NCBI RefSeq assembly: GCF_003030345.1
Contig: NZ_CP028158.1
Coordinates: 5,828,001-5,892,000, forward strand
Direction of reading: 5' to 3'
DNA from: Plantactinospora sp. BC1
GTDB lineage: Bacteria > Actinomycetota > Actinomycetes > Mycobacteriales > Micromonosporaceae
Length of the DNA stretch: 64,000 nt
Part shown: in pieces, positions 33,157-42,316 of the stretch
How positions within the stretch are numbered: the stretch's first letter is position 1
Layout: each line of letters opens with the position of its first letter
Program-made: the position numbers and the translations under genes
Notes under the pieces: model-generated
The model's input: only the letters and a program-made list of their open reading frames with translations
What the model was told of the DNA's origin: nothing
The model's database searches: none

Positions 33157-34659
33157 TCAGCCCTCGACGCCGAGCCGGGAGAGGATCAGCGAGCGGACGG
33201 TCTTGGCGTCCGCGCCCCGGGTGCTCTTCATGACGGCCCCGACCAGGGCGCCGGCCGCGGCCACCTTGCCGTCCCGCACCTTCGCCGCGATCTCCGGGTT
33301 GGCCGCGATCGCCTCGTCCACGGCGGCGGTCAGCGCCCCGGTGTCGGAGACCACCTCCAGGCCACGGGCGGCCATGATCTCGCTCGGCGAGCCCTCGCCG
33401 GCCACCACGCCCTCCAGCACGGTACGGGCCAGCTTGTCGTTGAGCTTCCCCGCGTCGACCAGCTTCTGCAGCTCGGCGACCTGGGCCGGGGTGGCGCCGA
33501 CGGCGGCCAGCTCGACGCCGGCCTCGTTGGCCCGCCGGGACAGCTCGCCGAGCCACCACTTCCGGGCACCCGCCGGGGTGGTGCCGGCGGCCACCGTCTG
33601 CTCGATCAGTTCGACCGCACCGGCGTTCAGCACCGACTGCATGTCGTGGTCGTTCAGCCCCCACTCCTGCTGCAACCGCCGCCGGTGCACCCGGGGCAGC
33701 TCCGGAAGGCCCGCCTTCAGCTCGGCGACCCAGGCCGCGTCCGGGGCCAGCGGCACCAGGTCCGGCTCGGGGAAGTAGCGGTAGTCGGTGGCGGTCTCCT
33801 TGGACCGGCCGGGCGTGGTGTCGCCGGTGTCCTCGTGGAAGTGCCGGGTCTCCTGCACGATCCGGCCGCCGGAGTCGAGTACGGCCGCCTGGCGCAGCAT
33901 CTCCGAGCGGACCGCCCGCTCGACCGAACGCAGCGAGTTGACGTTCTTGGTCTCCGTCCGGGTGCCCCACTCGGCGGAGCCGGCCGGCGAGAGCGACGTG
34001 TTCACGTCACAGCGCAGCGAGCCCTCCTCCATCCGGACGTCGGAGACGCCGAGCGAGCGGATCACGTCCCGCAGCTCGGTGACGTACGCCCGGGCCACGA
34101 TCGGAGCCTTCGCGCCGGTACCCGGGATCGGCTTGGTGACGATCTCGACCAGCGGAATGCCGGCCCGGTTGTAGTCGACCAGCGACTCGGTCGCGCCGTG
34201 GATCCGCCCGGTGGCGCCACCGACGTGCAGCGTCTTGCCGGTGTCCTCCTCCAGGTGCACCCGCTCGATGCCGATCCGGACCATCTCCCCGTCGACCTCG
34301 ACGTCGAGCCAGCCGTCCACGCAGAGCGGCTCGTCGTACTGGCTGATCTGGTAGTTCTTCGGCATGTCCGGGTAGAAGTAGTTCTTCCGGGCGAACCGGC
34401 TCCACGGCGCGATCGAGCAGTTCAGCGCGAGACCGATCCGGATGGTCGCCTCGATCGCGGCCCGGTTGGCCACCGGCAGCGAGCCGGGCAGCCCGAGGCA
34501 GACCGGGCAGACCCGGGTGTTCGGCTCGCCGCCGAAGTCGGTCGGGCAGCCGCAGAACATCTTGGTCTTCGTGCCCAGCTCGACGTGGGTCTCCAGGCCG
34601 ATCACCGGGGCGTAGCGCTCGACGACGTCGTCGTACGAGGGCAGGACGGTCGTGCTCAT
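33157..34659 (-). CDS. gatB: Aspartyl/glutamyl-tRNA amidotransferase subunit B
   Basis: The 500-aa subunit of GatCAB converts Glu-tRNAGln or Asp-tRNAAsn to the amide form. It carries [20 protein letters not shown], the zinc cysteines (CGC then CPVCLG), [42 protein letters not shown] and a C-terminal YqeY-like helical tail. ATG 34659 follows GGAG by 6 bases and is preferred to the TTG before it. gatC and gatA lie on the same strand about 12 kb away (46453-48275), so the usual gatCAB operon is split. The terminator downstream ends the unit. Confidence 0.97.
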   Translation of the reverse strand: MSTTVLPSYDDVVERYAPVIGLETHVELGTKTKMFCGCPTDFGGEPNTRVCPVCLGLPGSLPVANRAAIEATIRIGLALNCSIAPWSRFARKNYFYPDMPKNYQISQYDEPLCVDGWLDVEVDGEMVRIGIERVHLEEDTGKTLHVGGATGRIHGATESLVDYNRAGIPLVEIVTKPIPGTGAKAPIVARAYVTELRDVIRSLGVSDVRMEEGSLRCDVNTSLSPAGSAEWGTRTETKNVNSLRSVERAVRSEMLRQAAVLDSGGRIVQETRHFHEDTGDTTPGRSKETATDYRYFPEPDLVPLAPDAAWVAELKAGLPELPRVHRRRLQQEWGLNDHDMQSVLNAGAVELIEQTVAAGTTPAGARKWWLGELSRRANEAGVELAAVGATPAQVAELQKLVDAGKLNDKLARTVLEGVVAGEGSPSEIMAARGLEVVSDTGALTAAVDEAIAANPEIAAKVRDGKVAAAGALVGAVMKSTRGADAKTVRSLILSRLGVEG

Positions 34660-34784
34660 CAAGACTCCAGCTCTCGGGCGGCAGCCGGCCCCCCGGCGGC
34701 ATCCGGACAGAACCCTGCAAGCCTAATCGTTGCCCCGACCCGGGCTCGCCCGGGTTTCACCGCCGACTCCGCCGACCGGCCGGA

Positions 34785-36719
34785 TCAGGACCGGCGCACC
34801 GCCACCAGGTACCCGTCGATCGTGGTGCTGGCGAAGTGCTCCGCTCCGACCAGCCGGACCGGTATCCGGACCGTCCGGCTCTTCGTGCCGAACGGGAAGG
34901 CGTCGTCGGAGCTGTGGAAGATCAGATTGTCCTTCTCGACGCGCAGCACCAGCACGTCGATCCGGTCGTACGGGTTGTCGGCCGTCCGGCCGGCGAACTC
35001 GGCCGGGCTGCCCGCCCGGGCCACCTCGTCGAGGAAGTCGAGCCGGTCGTGGTAGCGGGCGGTCGGGTGGGAGTAGTTCGCGGTCCACTGCACGAACCCG
35101 TAGTACGGGTAGAAGGCGAAGAGGTTCGCCCGGTCCGAGAGCACGACCGGATGCCCGGAGCCCCGGTACCGCTCGGAGATCACCGCGTGCACCGCCTCCG
35201 CCGCCGGCAGTTTCGGCTTCGCCTCCTCGTCGTGGAAGCCGGGCAGCCGGCCGTCCGGGAACGTCTCGTTGTGCGCGACCCTGATCCGGTCGTCGTCGAC
35301 CACGGTGCTGACGAACCGGTCCGTGGCGAAGACCGCGAGCAGCACCCCGCCGAGCGCCACCACCCGCCAGAGCTGCCCGGCGGAGACGGTCGCGGCCGGC
35401 AGCCGGTCCACGGCGTACCGGGTCAGCCGGACCAGCCCCATCGCCGCCCCGGCCAGCAGTACCACCGGGACCACGGCCTTCATCCGGAACGACATCAGCG
35501 GCATGTCGACGGCGGCGAAGAGCCAGCCCAGCGCGTGCCAGACATAGAGCGAGACGAGGACGATCAGCAGCGACCGGGACAGCGCCTCCCGGAGCGTCAC
35601 CACCAGGAAGCCGAGGCCGAAGAGGCAGAGCGCGCCGAGCACCGAGGGCGAGAGCATCGGCAGGGCCAGGTCGCCGGAGTTCAGGGTGATCCACCGGTTG
35701 TTCAGCGACTCGAACCGGGCGGCGGTGAGGAAGTTCCAGGCCAGCGGCGCCCAGTACGGCGCGGCACCGGCCGCCGCGATGCCCAGCACCCCGAGGCCCC
35801 GCCCGACGACCCGCCAACTGAACTCGGCACGCCACCGCTGCACCGCCAGGAACAGGGCGAAGACAATGACGAAGAGGAAGAAATAGTAGTAGTAGACGCA
35901 GAACAGCACCGCGCCGATCAGGCCGAGCAGGACCGGGTGCCGGGGCCGCAACCCCGGCCGGGTGAGCCCGTGTACCGCCTCCAGCCACCACGGCACGATC
36001 GCGACCAGCACCAGCCAGCCGTACGACTCGTACAGCTCGGGGGCGATCAGCGGCACCGCCGAGATGAGCGCCGCGACCCGCAGCGGCACCAGGCGGCGCC
36101 AGCACAGGTACGAGACGAGCGGGGTGAGGAAGCCCACCGCGACCAGGCCGTACTTGAGCATCTTCCACGGCGCCACCCCGGCCAGGTCGGCGGCCCGGCC
36201 GAGCAGCCAGAAGAAGCCCGGCGCGTAGTAGGCGGGCAGGTCCCGGTAGGTGTAGTCGGCGAGCCGCCACGAGTCGGCGAACCGGGTGACGATGGCGGTC
36301 CGGAACGTCTGGTCGCCCTGTAGGCCGTTGGCGTCGAACGGGGTGCCGTGCAGCGCGGTGAGCAGCGTCAGCGCGGCGAGGCCGCCGAAGAGCGCCGGCA
36401 GCAGGTCGGCATCCCAGGTCCGGCCCCGGCGCCGGGCCCACCAGACGGCGAGCACGGCGAGGGCGGCGACGACCAACGCGGCGGTGTGCAGGCCGTACTC
36501 GGTACGCCCGGACCGGGGACTGACCCCGGCCCGCACCGCCAGGGCGTGGATCGCCAGCACCACCAGTCCGACGGCACCGGCGAAGAGCAGCGGGCGGAGC
36601 GCCGACAGGCCGCGCCGGACGAGGGTGCCGGCCCGGCCCGCTCCGGACGGCTCCGGTTCTGTCGTCGGTCGCTCCGGTGCGCGGACACGCTGATCCTGAT
36701 CGGCAACCCCGTGTTCCAC
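34785..36719 (-). CDS. AftA-like arabinofuranosyltransferase
   Basis: The 644-aa polytopic protein has about 11-13 hydrophobic segments in the first 460 residues and then a soluble domain of about 180 residues. The loop LQGDQTFRTAIVTRFADSWR followed by YRDLPAYYAPGFFWLLGR, and the C-terminal fragments YYGFVQWTANYSHP and RYHDRLDFLDEV, resemble AftA. AftA is the GT85 enzyme that primes arabinan on galactan using decaprenyl-phosphoryl arabinose. Arabinose-containing walls are typical of Micromonosporaceae, so a wall-arabinan role is plausible. The GTG at 36719 follows AAAGGAG at a long distance, so the exact start is uncertain. It lies upstream of gatB on the same strand. Confidence 0.7.
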   Translation of the reverse strand: MEHGVADQDQRVRAPERPTTEPEPSGAGRAGTLVRRGLSALRPLLFAGAVGLVVLAIHALAVRAGVSPRSGRTEYGLHTAALVVAALAVLAVWWARRRGRTWDADLLPALFGGLAALTLLTALHGTPFDANGLQGDQTFRTAIVTRFADSWRLADYTYRDLPAYYAPGFFWLLGRAADLAGVAPWKMLKYGLVAVGFLTPLVSYLCWRRLVPLRVAALISAVPLIAPELYESYGWLVLVAIVPWWLEAVHGLTRPGLRPRHPVLLGLIGAVLFCVYYYYFFLFVIVFALFLAVQRWRAEFSWRVVGRGLGVLGIAAAGAAPYWAPLAWNFLTAARFESLNNRWITLNSGDLALPMLSPSVLGALCLFGLGFLVVTLREALSRSLLIVLVSLYVWHALGWLFAAVDMPLMSFRMKAVVPVVLLAGAAMGLVRLTRYAVDRLPAATVSAGQLWRVVALGGVLLAVFATDRFVSTVVDDDRIRVAHNETFPDGRLPGFHDEEAKPKLPAAEAVHAVISERYRGSGHPVVLSDRANLFAFYPYYGFVQWTANYSHPTARYHDRLDFLDEVARAGSPAEFAGRTADNPYDRIDVLVLRVEKDNLIFHSSDDAFPFGTKSRTVRIPVRLVGAEHFASTTIDGYLVAVRRS

Positions 36720-36852
36720 GTATCCCCGCTCGTCTCCTTTGAGGACAGAACCGGGTGCAGGCTAGCCGAATCCGGACCGGGTACCGCTCGGCCGTTCCAC
36801 CGATCCCCGTCGATCGAACGGCCGCCTCCGGTCCGCCCTCCGGCCGCCGGGC

Positions 36853-37536
36853 TCAGCCCGACGGCTCGGCCGCGCTGCCGGGTCGGACCAGGCCGGTCTC
36901 GTACGCCACGATCACCAACTGGACCCGGTCCCGGACGCCGAGCTTGGCGATCGCCCGGGTGATGTGGGTCTTGGCGGTCAGCGGGCTGATGAAGAGGCGC
37001 CCGGCGATCTGCTCGTTGGAGAGCCCGGTGGCGACCAGCCGGAGCACCTCGCGCTCCCGTTCGGTGAGCACCGACAGCCGCGCCTCGGTGTCGGTGGCCG
37101 CCACCGGCCGGTGCGCGAACTGTTCGATGACCCGGCGGGTGACGCTCGGCGAGAGCAGCGCCTCGCCGGCCGCGACGATCCCGACCGCCTGGCGGAGCTG
37201 GGCCGGCTCGATCTCCTTGGTGAGGAATCCGCTGGCGCCGGCCCGCAGGGCGGCGAAGACGTACTCGTCGGTCTCGAAGGTGGTCAGGATGATGACCCGG
37301 CAGCCGGACATCGCCGGGTCGGTCACGATCCGCTCGGTGGCGGCGAGGCCGTCCAGCCCCGGCATCCGGATGTCCATCAGCACCACGTCCGGGCGCAGGG
37401 TACGGGCCAGCCGCACCGCCTCGTCGCCGCTGCCCGCCTCGCCGACCACCTCGATCTCCCGGCCCCGGCGCAGCAGGCTGCGGAATCCGGCCCGCACCAG
37501 GGCCTGGTCGTCGGCGAGCAGCACCCTGATCGTCAC
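36853..37536 (-). CDS. NarL/LuxR-type response regulator
   Basis: The 227-aa regulator has a receiver domain (residues 1-120) with DD at 9-10, phospho-acceptor Asp55 in VVLMDIRMPG and Lys in GFLTKE. A LuxR helix-turn-helix follows (about 160-225: LTEREREVLRLVATGLSNEQ, SPLTAKTHITRAIAKLG). Its GTG at 37536 overlaps the stop of the upstream histidine kinase gene (GTGA), so the pair is translationally coupled. It presumably acts as a DNA-binding activator or repressor; targets are unknown. Confidence 0.95.
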   Translation of the reverse strand: MTIRVLLADDQALVRAGFRSLLRRGREIEVVGEAGSGDEAVRLARTLRPDVVLMDIRMPGLDGLAATERIVTDPAMSGCRVIILTTFETDEYVFAALRAGASGFLTKEIEPAQLRQAVGIVAAGEALLSPSVTRRVIEQFAHRPVAATDTEARLSVLTEREREVLRLVATGLSNEQIAGRLFISPLTAKTHITRAIAKLGVRDRVQLVIVAYETGLVRPGSAAEPSG

Positions 37537-38801
37537 GGCCGGAAGCCTGCCACCGGGATCGTGGCGCGGACCGCGTACCCGCCGCCGTCGGCCGCTCCGG
37601 CGGTGAAGGTACCGCCGAGGGCGGCGACCCGCTCCCGCATCCCGTTGATGCCGTGTCCCGGCACCGCCGCCGGGCCGGGGCCGTTGCCGTCGTCGCGCAC
37701 CTCGAGTCGTACCGAATCGGTGGTGATCGCCAACCGGACGGTGGCCCGTCGCGCGCCCGCGTGCTGCACCGTGTTGGTCAGCGCCTCCTGGATCACCCGG
37801 TAGCAGGCCAGCGCGACCGGCGCGGCGACCGTACCGGGATCGCCGGTGACGTCGACGGCGACCTCCAGGCCGCTGGCCCGGGTCCGGGCGGTGAGTTCGG
37901 CCAGGCCGTCCAGGTCGGCCTGCGGGGCCGGGACGGCGTCCGCGTCCGGCCGGTCGCCCGGCGCCCGCAGCACGTCGATCAGCGACCGCAGGTCGGCCAC
38001 CGCCCTGGCCCGGACCTCCTGGGCGGTACGCAGCGCGGCCCGCGCCTCGTCGGTGGAGTCGTCCAGCGCCTCGTCCACCACCCGCAACTGCACCCCCACC
38101 ACGGTCAGGGTGTGCGCCACCACGTCGTGCAGCTCGCGGGCGATCTGCAACCGCTCCTCCGCGGCCCGGCGATCCGCCTCCAGCCGCCGCTCCTGCTCGG
38201 CGTGCGCCAGTCCGGCGGCGAGTTCGGCGCGCCAGCGCAGCCAGTTCCGGAACGCCACCGCGACCGCGATGGTCAGGGCCAGGCCGAGCGCCTCCCCGCC
38301 GACCTCGCCGATCGCCCGCTGCACCGCCTGACCCTCGGCCGTCCACTGCCAGTTGACCGCGAAGGTCAGTTGGAACAGCCCGGCCCCGACCGCCCAGCGC
38401 AGCCCGTGCCGCCGGGGCGTGTCGTCGGCGGCCAGCACGAAGAAGATCACCGACGCCGGCCAGACCCAGCCGGCACCGGTCAGCTCGGCGATCCGGAATC
38501 CGCTGACGGCCGCCAGGCTGGCCAGCAGGGCCGCCACCGGCCAGCGGCGGCGCAGCAGCAGGAAGAGCGCCATCCAGCCGGCCAGCGGCAGGGTGCCCTC
38601 GTAGGTGATCGGTGCACCGGCGACGGCGGTGCCGACCGGTACCCCGACCAGGGTCAGGGCGACCAGGCCCAGGGTGTTCCAGACCGGCCGTCGCCGCATG
38701 GCGGGGCCGCCGGCCGGGTCCTCGTCCCGGGCCGGCACCCGCTGGTCGTCTCCGACCACCGATCCGCCCGGGTCCGGTGGTCGCGGCAGCGTCGTCGTCA
38801 T
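37533..38801 (-). CDS. HisKA_3-type sensor histidine kinase
   Basis: The 422-aa kinase partners with the response regulator whose start overlaps its stop. About five hydrophobic segments (residues 40-200) form the sensor. The dimerisation domain has phospho-acceptor His225 in ARELHDVVAHTL. The HATPase domain has VIQEALTNTVQHAGA (N box), VRDDGNGPG (G1) and GHGINGMRERV (G2). This is the compact NarL-type kinase class common in actinomycetes; the signal is unknown. ATG 38801 follows AAGGAGGAGG by 7 bases. A longer frame to 39149 overlaps the next gene and is rejected. Confidence 0.93.
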   Translation of the reverse strand: MTTTLPRPPDPGGSVVGDDQRVPARDEDPAGGPAMRRRPVWNTLGLVALTLVGVPVGTAVAGAPITYEGTLPLAGWMALFLLLRRRWPVAALLASLAAVSGFRIAELTGAGWVWPASVIFFVLAADDTPRRHGLRWAVGAGLFQLTFAVNWQWTAEGQAVQRAIGEVGGEALGLALTIAVAVAFRNWLRWRAELAAGLAHAEQERRLEADRRAAEERLQIARELHDVVAHTLTVVGVQLRVVDEALDDSTDEARAALRTAQEVRARAVADLRSLIDVLRAPGDRPDADAVPAPQADLDGLAELTARTRASGLEVAVDVTGDPGTVAAPVALACYRVIQEALTNTVQHAGARRATVRLAITTDSVRLEVRDDGNGPGPAAVPGHGINGMRERVAALGGTFTAGAADGGGYAVRATIPVAGFRP

Positions 38802-38977
38802 CCTGGCCTCCTCCTTCGGCAAGCCTGCCTCACACCGCGTGAGGTCGACGACACCGACGCTAGGCGGCAGGGGCCGGCGGCGCGTCAGCCCAGGGCCGAC
38901 ACCTGCGGCTGCCCGCCTGGAGCACCACGTACACCGGACGGAGTACCGGCGCCCGGGCGCGGTCGCGTGCGGTGTGC

Positions 38978-39751
38978 TCAGGACTGGTCGCCGGCACCGA
39001 GCAGGACGGCGACGAGGAGCACGCAGAGCAGCGCGACCGGCAGGCCCCAGCGGACCAGCCGGGTACGCCGGTCCGGGCCCCCCGCCGCGGCTCCCGGGGT
39101 CGCCCCGGCCGGCGGGTTGGCGGAGAGCCGCCCGGAGGCGAGCGGCCACCAGGCGGCCACCAGCAGCAGTACCCCGGCGCCGAGCGGCAGCCAGCCGGGG
39201 AGCCGTACCGCCACCTGCTGCCAGACCAGCACGGGTACCGTCGTGCAGGCGATCGCGGCGGCCCCGACCAGGCCGAACCGCCAGTCCGGAGCCGGCCGGT
39301 ACGCCCGCCCGGCCCGGAACAGCAGCGCGACGGCGAGGACCATCCCGGCCACCCCGGCGAGGGCCGAGACGAACTGGCCGACGGTGAGTTCGGCGGTTCC
39401 GTACCCGATCACCGCCTCCAGCCCGGCGAGCAGTGCCATCACCCCGACCAGGGTGCTGGCGGCGACGAAGCCGCCCAGCCAGGGTGAGCGCCGGTGCGGG
39501 GCCGGTCCCGCCGAGCGGAGCCCGTGCGCGAGCGCCGCGGCATACTCGGCCGGCTCGCCGAACGCCTCAACCGGATCCGCCGCCGGCTCGGCCGGATCCG
39601 CGGTTGCCTCGGCCGGATCCGCGCCCGGCTCGGCGCAGTACGTGTCGACCTCGGCCAGCGCCGCCCGGATCTCCGCGCCGGGTACCCCGCGCCGCCGCGC
39701 CTCGGCCGCGAACGCCGTACGCCAGTCGTCCGGCGCGGAACTCCCGGGCAT
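38978..39751 (-). CDS. HAAS-like membrane protein
   Basis: The 257-aa protein has an N-terminal helical region (WRTAFAAEARRRGVPGAEI, then FGEPAEYAAALAHGL) like the HAAS signalling domain found on small actinobacterial and bacillar membrane proteins. It then has about six hydrophobic segments. Between the two N-terminal helices is an Asp-Pro-Ala-Glu repeat encoded by GGATCCGC-containing DNA repeats, probably a slipped linker. ATG 39751. It lies downstream of the WXG100-like cluster on the same strand (9-base gap), so it may be co-transcribed with it. Confidence 0.6.
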   Translation of the reverse strand: MPGSSAPDDWRTAFAAEARRRGVPGAEIRAALAEVDTYCAEPGADPAEATADPAEPAADPVEAFGEPAEYAAALAHGLRSAGPAPHRRSPWLGGFVAASTLVGVMALLAGLEAVIGYGTAELTVGQFVSALAGVAGMVLAVALLFRAGRAYRPAPDWRFGLVGAAAIACTTVPVLVWQQVAVRLPGWLPLGAGVLLLVAAWWPLASGRLSANPPAGATPGAAAGGPDRRTRLVRWGLPVALLCVLLVAVLLGAGDQS

Positions 39752-39759
39752 GGTCGGGC

Positions 39760-40377
39760 TCAGCCGGCCAGGGCGTCGCGCAGCTCGCCGGCCCGCTGCC
39801 GGCCCATGCAGAGCGGGCCGGTCAGCTCCAGCCAGGAGCCGTCCCGGAAGGTGACCCGGAGCCGGGCGCCGTGCAGCCGGTGCCGGCGTCGGCGCGCGCC
39901 GCTCACCTCGGCCCGGGGCACCGACCAGAGGGGCTTCAGTTTCGCCGCCGCCACCGGCGGGGTCGGCTCGCCGAACGGCCGTATCTCGGTGGAGGGGGCG
40001 ACCGAGAAGACCACCAGCCGCCGGTCGGTGACCACGGCCAGCAGCTTGGCGTCGGTCGGCACCGCCCGGACGTAGCCGGCGGCGACCGAGTCGAGCCGGC
40101 CTCGTGCGGCGCGGCCGAAGAAGAGCCGGATCAGCCAGTCGGTCGGACCCCCGCCGCCGATGTTGTCGATCGCCTCAAGGCCGCTGAGCGCCACGTTGGC
40201 CAGCCCCATGCCGGCCACCGCCGCACCGTCGCCCGGGGTCGGCTCCGGCGGTCGGGGCGGCGGGTCCGGCGCCAGCCCGTGCGGACGCTTCGCCTCGCTG
40301 AGCGCCAGGATCGCCTCGCCCGGTTCGAGCCTGCTGGTGACCGCGTCCGTGTAGAGGTGGCGGTAGTCGGTGGGCAC
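39760..40377 (-). CDS. Unknown protein of the WXG100-linked cluster
   Basis: The 205-aa soluble protein opens VPTDYRHLYTDAVTSRLEPG, has a Pro-rich linker and a Gly-rich helix at about 50-80, and then a beta-rich domain (KLLAVVTDRRLVVFSV, LRVTFRDGSWLELTGP) reminiscent of a PH/GRAM-like fold. I do not recognise a named family. GTG 40377 starts 3 bases after the stop of the YbaB-like gene, so they share an operon. The context is two WXG100-like genes upstream. Confidence 0.6.
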   Translation of the reverse strand: MPTDYRHLYTDAVTSRLEPGEAILALSEAKRPHGLAPDPPPRPPEPTPGDGAAVAGMGLANVALSGLEAIDNIGGGGPTDWLIRLFFGRAARGRLDSVAAGYVRAVPTDAKLLAVVTDRRLVVFSVAPSTEIRPFGEPTPPVAAAKLKPLWSVPRAEVSGARRRRHRLHGARLRVTFRDGSWLELTGPLCMGRQRAGELRDALAG

Positions 40378-40380
40378 GGC

Positions 40381-40710
40381 TCAGCCCAGCGGGTAGTCGT
40401 CGGCGGCGTTGCCCAGCACCTCCCGCATGGAGTCCTGCAACCGCCGGGTCGCCTCCCGCTGCGCCCGCCGGATCGTGCCGGTGATCTCCGCGCCGAGCTG
40501 GTCCGGGCTGTACCGCATGCCCCGGGAGGTGATGTCGACCCGGTCGACCCGGCCGCCGTGGTCGACCGCCACCCGTACGGCACCGCTCTCGCTCTCCAGC
40601 TCGACCGGCTGCGCCTGTAGCTCCTCGATCCGCCGGCTCATCTGGGATTGCAGCCCGTCCAGGCTGTTCGCGAGCTGCTCCAGCCGATCCAGCGCGGGGT
40701 ATTCCGCCAC
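40381..40710 (-). CDS. YbaB/EbfC-family protein
   Basis: The 109-aa protein has the YbaB layout: an N-terminal helix (LDRLEQLANSLDGLQSQMSR), a beta pair (VELESESGAVRVAVDHGGRV), and a C-terminal helix (LGAEITGTIRRAQREATRRL). Canonical YbaB is a nucleoid-associated dimer next to recR. Actinobacteria also carry many paralogues beside WXG100/type VII secretion genes, and this is one of those. GTG 40710 follows AGGAGAGG by 7 bases; the frame open to 40764 is not needed. Confidence 0.8.
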   Translation of the reverse strand: MAEYPALDRLEQLANSLDGLQSQMSRRIEELQAQPVELESESGAVRVAVDHGGRVDRVDITSRGMRYSPDQLGAEITGTIRRAQREATRRLQDSMREVLGNAADDYPLG

Positions 40711-40771
40711 GTCGTCCTCTCCTGCTCTCGTCCGCTTCGGTGCCTCGGTGACCGGTCCGCCCACCGGCCGG

Positions 40772-41698
40772 TCAGCCCACCGAGTCGATCAGATTCTGCA
40801 CGCTCTTGGTGTACGGGCCGATGTCCTCCCGGTAGGTGCCGTCGGTCGCGTAGTTGCGGTCCTTCTGCCCGTCCGAGATGTCGTGCATGCCGACGGCGGT
40901 GTCCAGCACCGCACCGCCCTTGCCGCTCAGGTTGACCGGCGAGACCTGGTTGAAGACGAAGCGGGGTACGCCGACCTTGAGGCTGTGCTCCGCCAGGATC
41001 GCCCGCCCCTGCGCGGTACGGCCCTGCTGCTTCCAGATGGCGTATTCCTTCTTCAGCTTGCGCAGCTCCATCACCCGCTTGCGGTACTGGGTCAGCAGCG
41101 TCTTGACGTCGTCCAGCTTGGTGGCGAGCTTCTGGAGGATCCGGACCAGCTTGCTGACGATCCGGGCGCCCCGGCCCAGCGTCATCGCCAGCCGGGCCAG
41201 CCAGCGTACGACGAAGGCGGCGATCGAGGCGCCGAAGCTGAGGAACGCCGCCGCGGCGGCGATGATCGCCTCGATCAGGAAGGCGGTCAGGAACTCGAAG
41301 ATCAGCTCGCAGAGCAGGTTGAACGCGTCGACGGCCGCGTTCGCCGCCTCGACGAGTACCTCCTTGGCCGCGTTGAGGCCCTCGGCGAGCTGCCGGATGG
41401 TCTGCTCGACGTTGGTCAGCCCGGTCTGGAACGCCTCCTGTGCGCTGCCGCCCCAGGCCGGCGGCTGGAGCTGGGCCCGGTCGGTCTGCTGCTGGGCGGC
41501 GATCGCGAGCACGTCGTTCGACGCGGCGAGGCAGCGTTCCGCGCCCCGCATCAGGTCGTCGGGATCGCCGGCCACCTGTTCGAGGAGCTGCTCGAACGGT
41601 GACAACACCGTCCGGGTGAAGCCCTGGAGCGGCTCCGGTACGGAGCCGACGAACTGCTCGAAATAGGTCTTGCTGCGTTCGAGCGCGACGGTGGACAC
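40772..41698 (-). CDS. WXG100-domain protein, possible type VII secretion substrate
   Basis: The 308-aa protein has an N-terminal helical hairpin with WGG at about residue 82 (PPAWGGSAQEAFQTGLTNVE), the WXG100 signature. A long Ala-rich hydrophobic helix region (about 120-165, ELIFEFLTAFLIEAIIAA) follows, then a basic coiled coil (KLATKLDDVKTLLTQYRKRV) and a unique C-terminal part (residues 235-308). This resembles the architecture of secreted ESX effectors, but I see no nuclease or deaminase motif in the tail. GTG 41698. The gene at 41763 upstream encodes a smaller WXG100-like partner, and no EccC ATPase is in the window. Confidence 0.65.
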   Translation of the reverse strand: MSTVALERSKTYFEQFVGSVPEPLQGFTRTVLSPFEQLLEQVAGDPDDLMRGAERCLAASNDVLAIAAQQQTDRAQLQPPAWGGSAQEAFQTGLTNVEQTIRQLAEGLNAAKEVLVEAANAAVDAFNLLCELIFEFLTAFLIEAIIAAAAAFLSFGASIAAFVVRWLARLAMTLGRGARIVSKLVRILQKLATKLDDVKTLLTQYRKRVMELRKLKKEYAIWKQQGRTAQGRAILAEHSLKVGVPRFVFNQVSPVNLSGKGGAVLDTAVGMHDISDGQKDRNYATDGTYREDIGPYTKSVQNLIDSVG

Positions 41699-41762
41699 TG
41701 CGCCCTCCCCCTTCGTGGTCTTCGGTGTGCCGCGCCGGTCGGGTCGTCGCGGCGGTGCCTGG

Positions 41763-42080
41763 TCAGCCGCCGAACCGGGCCTGCGCGGCGGCGTCGCTGT
41801 TCACATACGAGTCCCGCTCGGCGGTGACCGCGTCGGCGATCACCTCCATCACCTCGGACCCGTCCGCCAGGGCCTGGAGGCACTCGTCGAGGCACGACTC
41901 GTACTGCTCGTAGAGGGTGAACGAGGCGGGCATGATGCCGAAGGAGGAGCGCCCGACGGCGCCGTCCCGGAGCCGGCCACGGATCTCGTCGAAGTCGTCC
42001 GCGCGGGCGTAGCTGGTCTTGGAGAAGCTCTCCAGCGCTGTCGGGTCTACCGTGAACCCGTCACCTGAACCGCCAGTCAT
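41763..42080 (-). CDS. Small WXG100-like helical protein
   Basis: The 105-aa protein is a predicted helical hairpin (LESFSKTSYARADDFDEIRG, then LYEQYESCLDECLQALADG). It has no WxG, but the turn SSFGIM lies where it would be. It ends in an acidic, Ala-rich helix. Size and position upstream of a WXG100-domain protein suggest the chaperone or heterodimer half of an ESX-like pair. ATG 42080. It is the first gene of the cluster running down to 39760 or further, and is divergent from the phosphatase at 42317. Confidence 0.6.
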   Translation of the reverse strand: MTGGSGDGFTVDPTALESFSKTSYARADDFDEIRGRLRDGAVGRSSFGIMPASFTLYEQYESCLDECLQALADGSEVMEVIADAVTAERDSYVNSDAAAQARFGG

Positions 42081-42275
42081 GACAAGGCACCCTAATAGAT
42101 CACTTCGGTGTCATCGGCCCGGCTGGGGCGGATCGGGGCAACAATTTGGACCCGCCCGGTCGATCGGTACGCCCCGGCGTCGAGCCGGCACCCGGCGTGG
42201 TCGAATCCGGCGGGACCGGGCCGAAGCACCGTCCATAGTCGACGAACGGGGCGGCCGGATGATCCGTCGCCGAGC

Positions 42276-42281
42276 TACCCT
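42276..42281 (+). promoter_or_regulatory. Candidate -10 (TACCCT) for the PPP-type phosphatase gene
   Basis: A TAnnnT hexamer 35 bases before the ATG at 42317, in a spacer between divergent genes. No convincing -35 is seen. Confidence 0.3.
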
Positions 42282-42316
42282 CGCCGACAGTGGGTTCGTC
42301 CGACCGGGGAGCGGCG

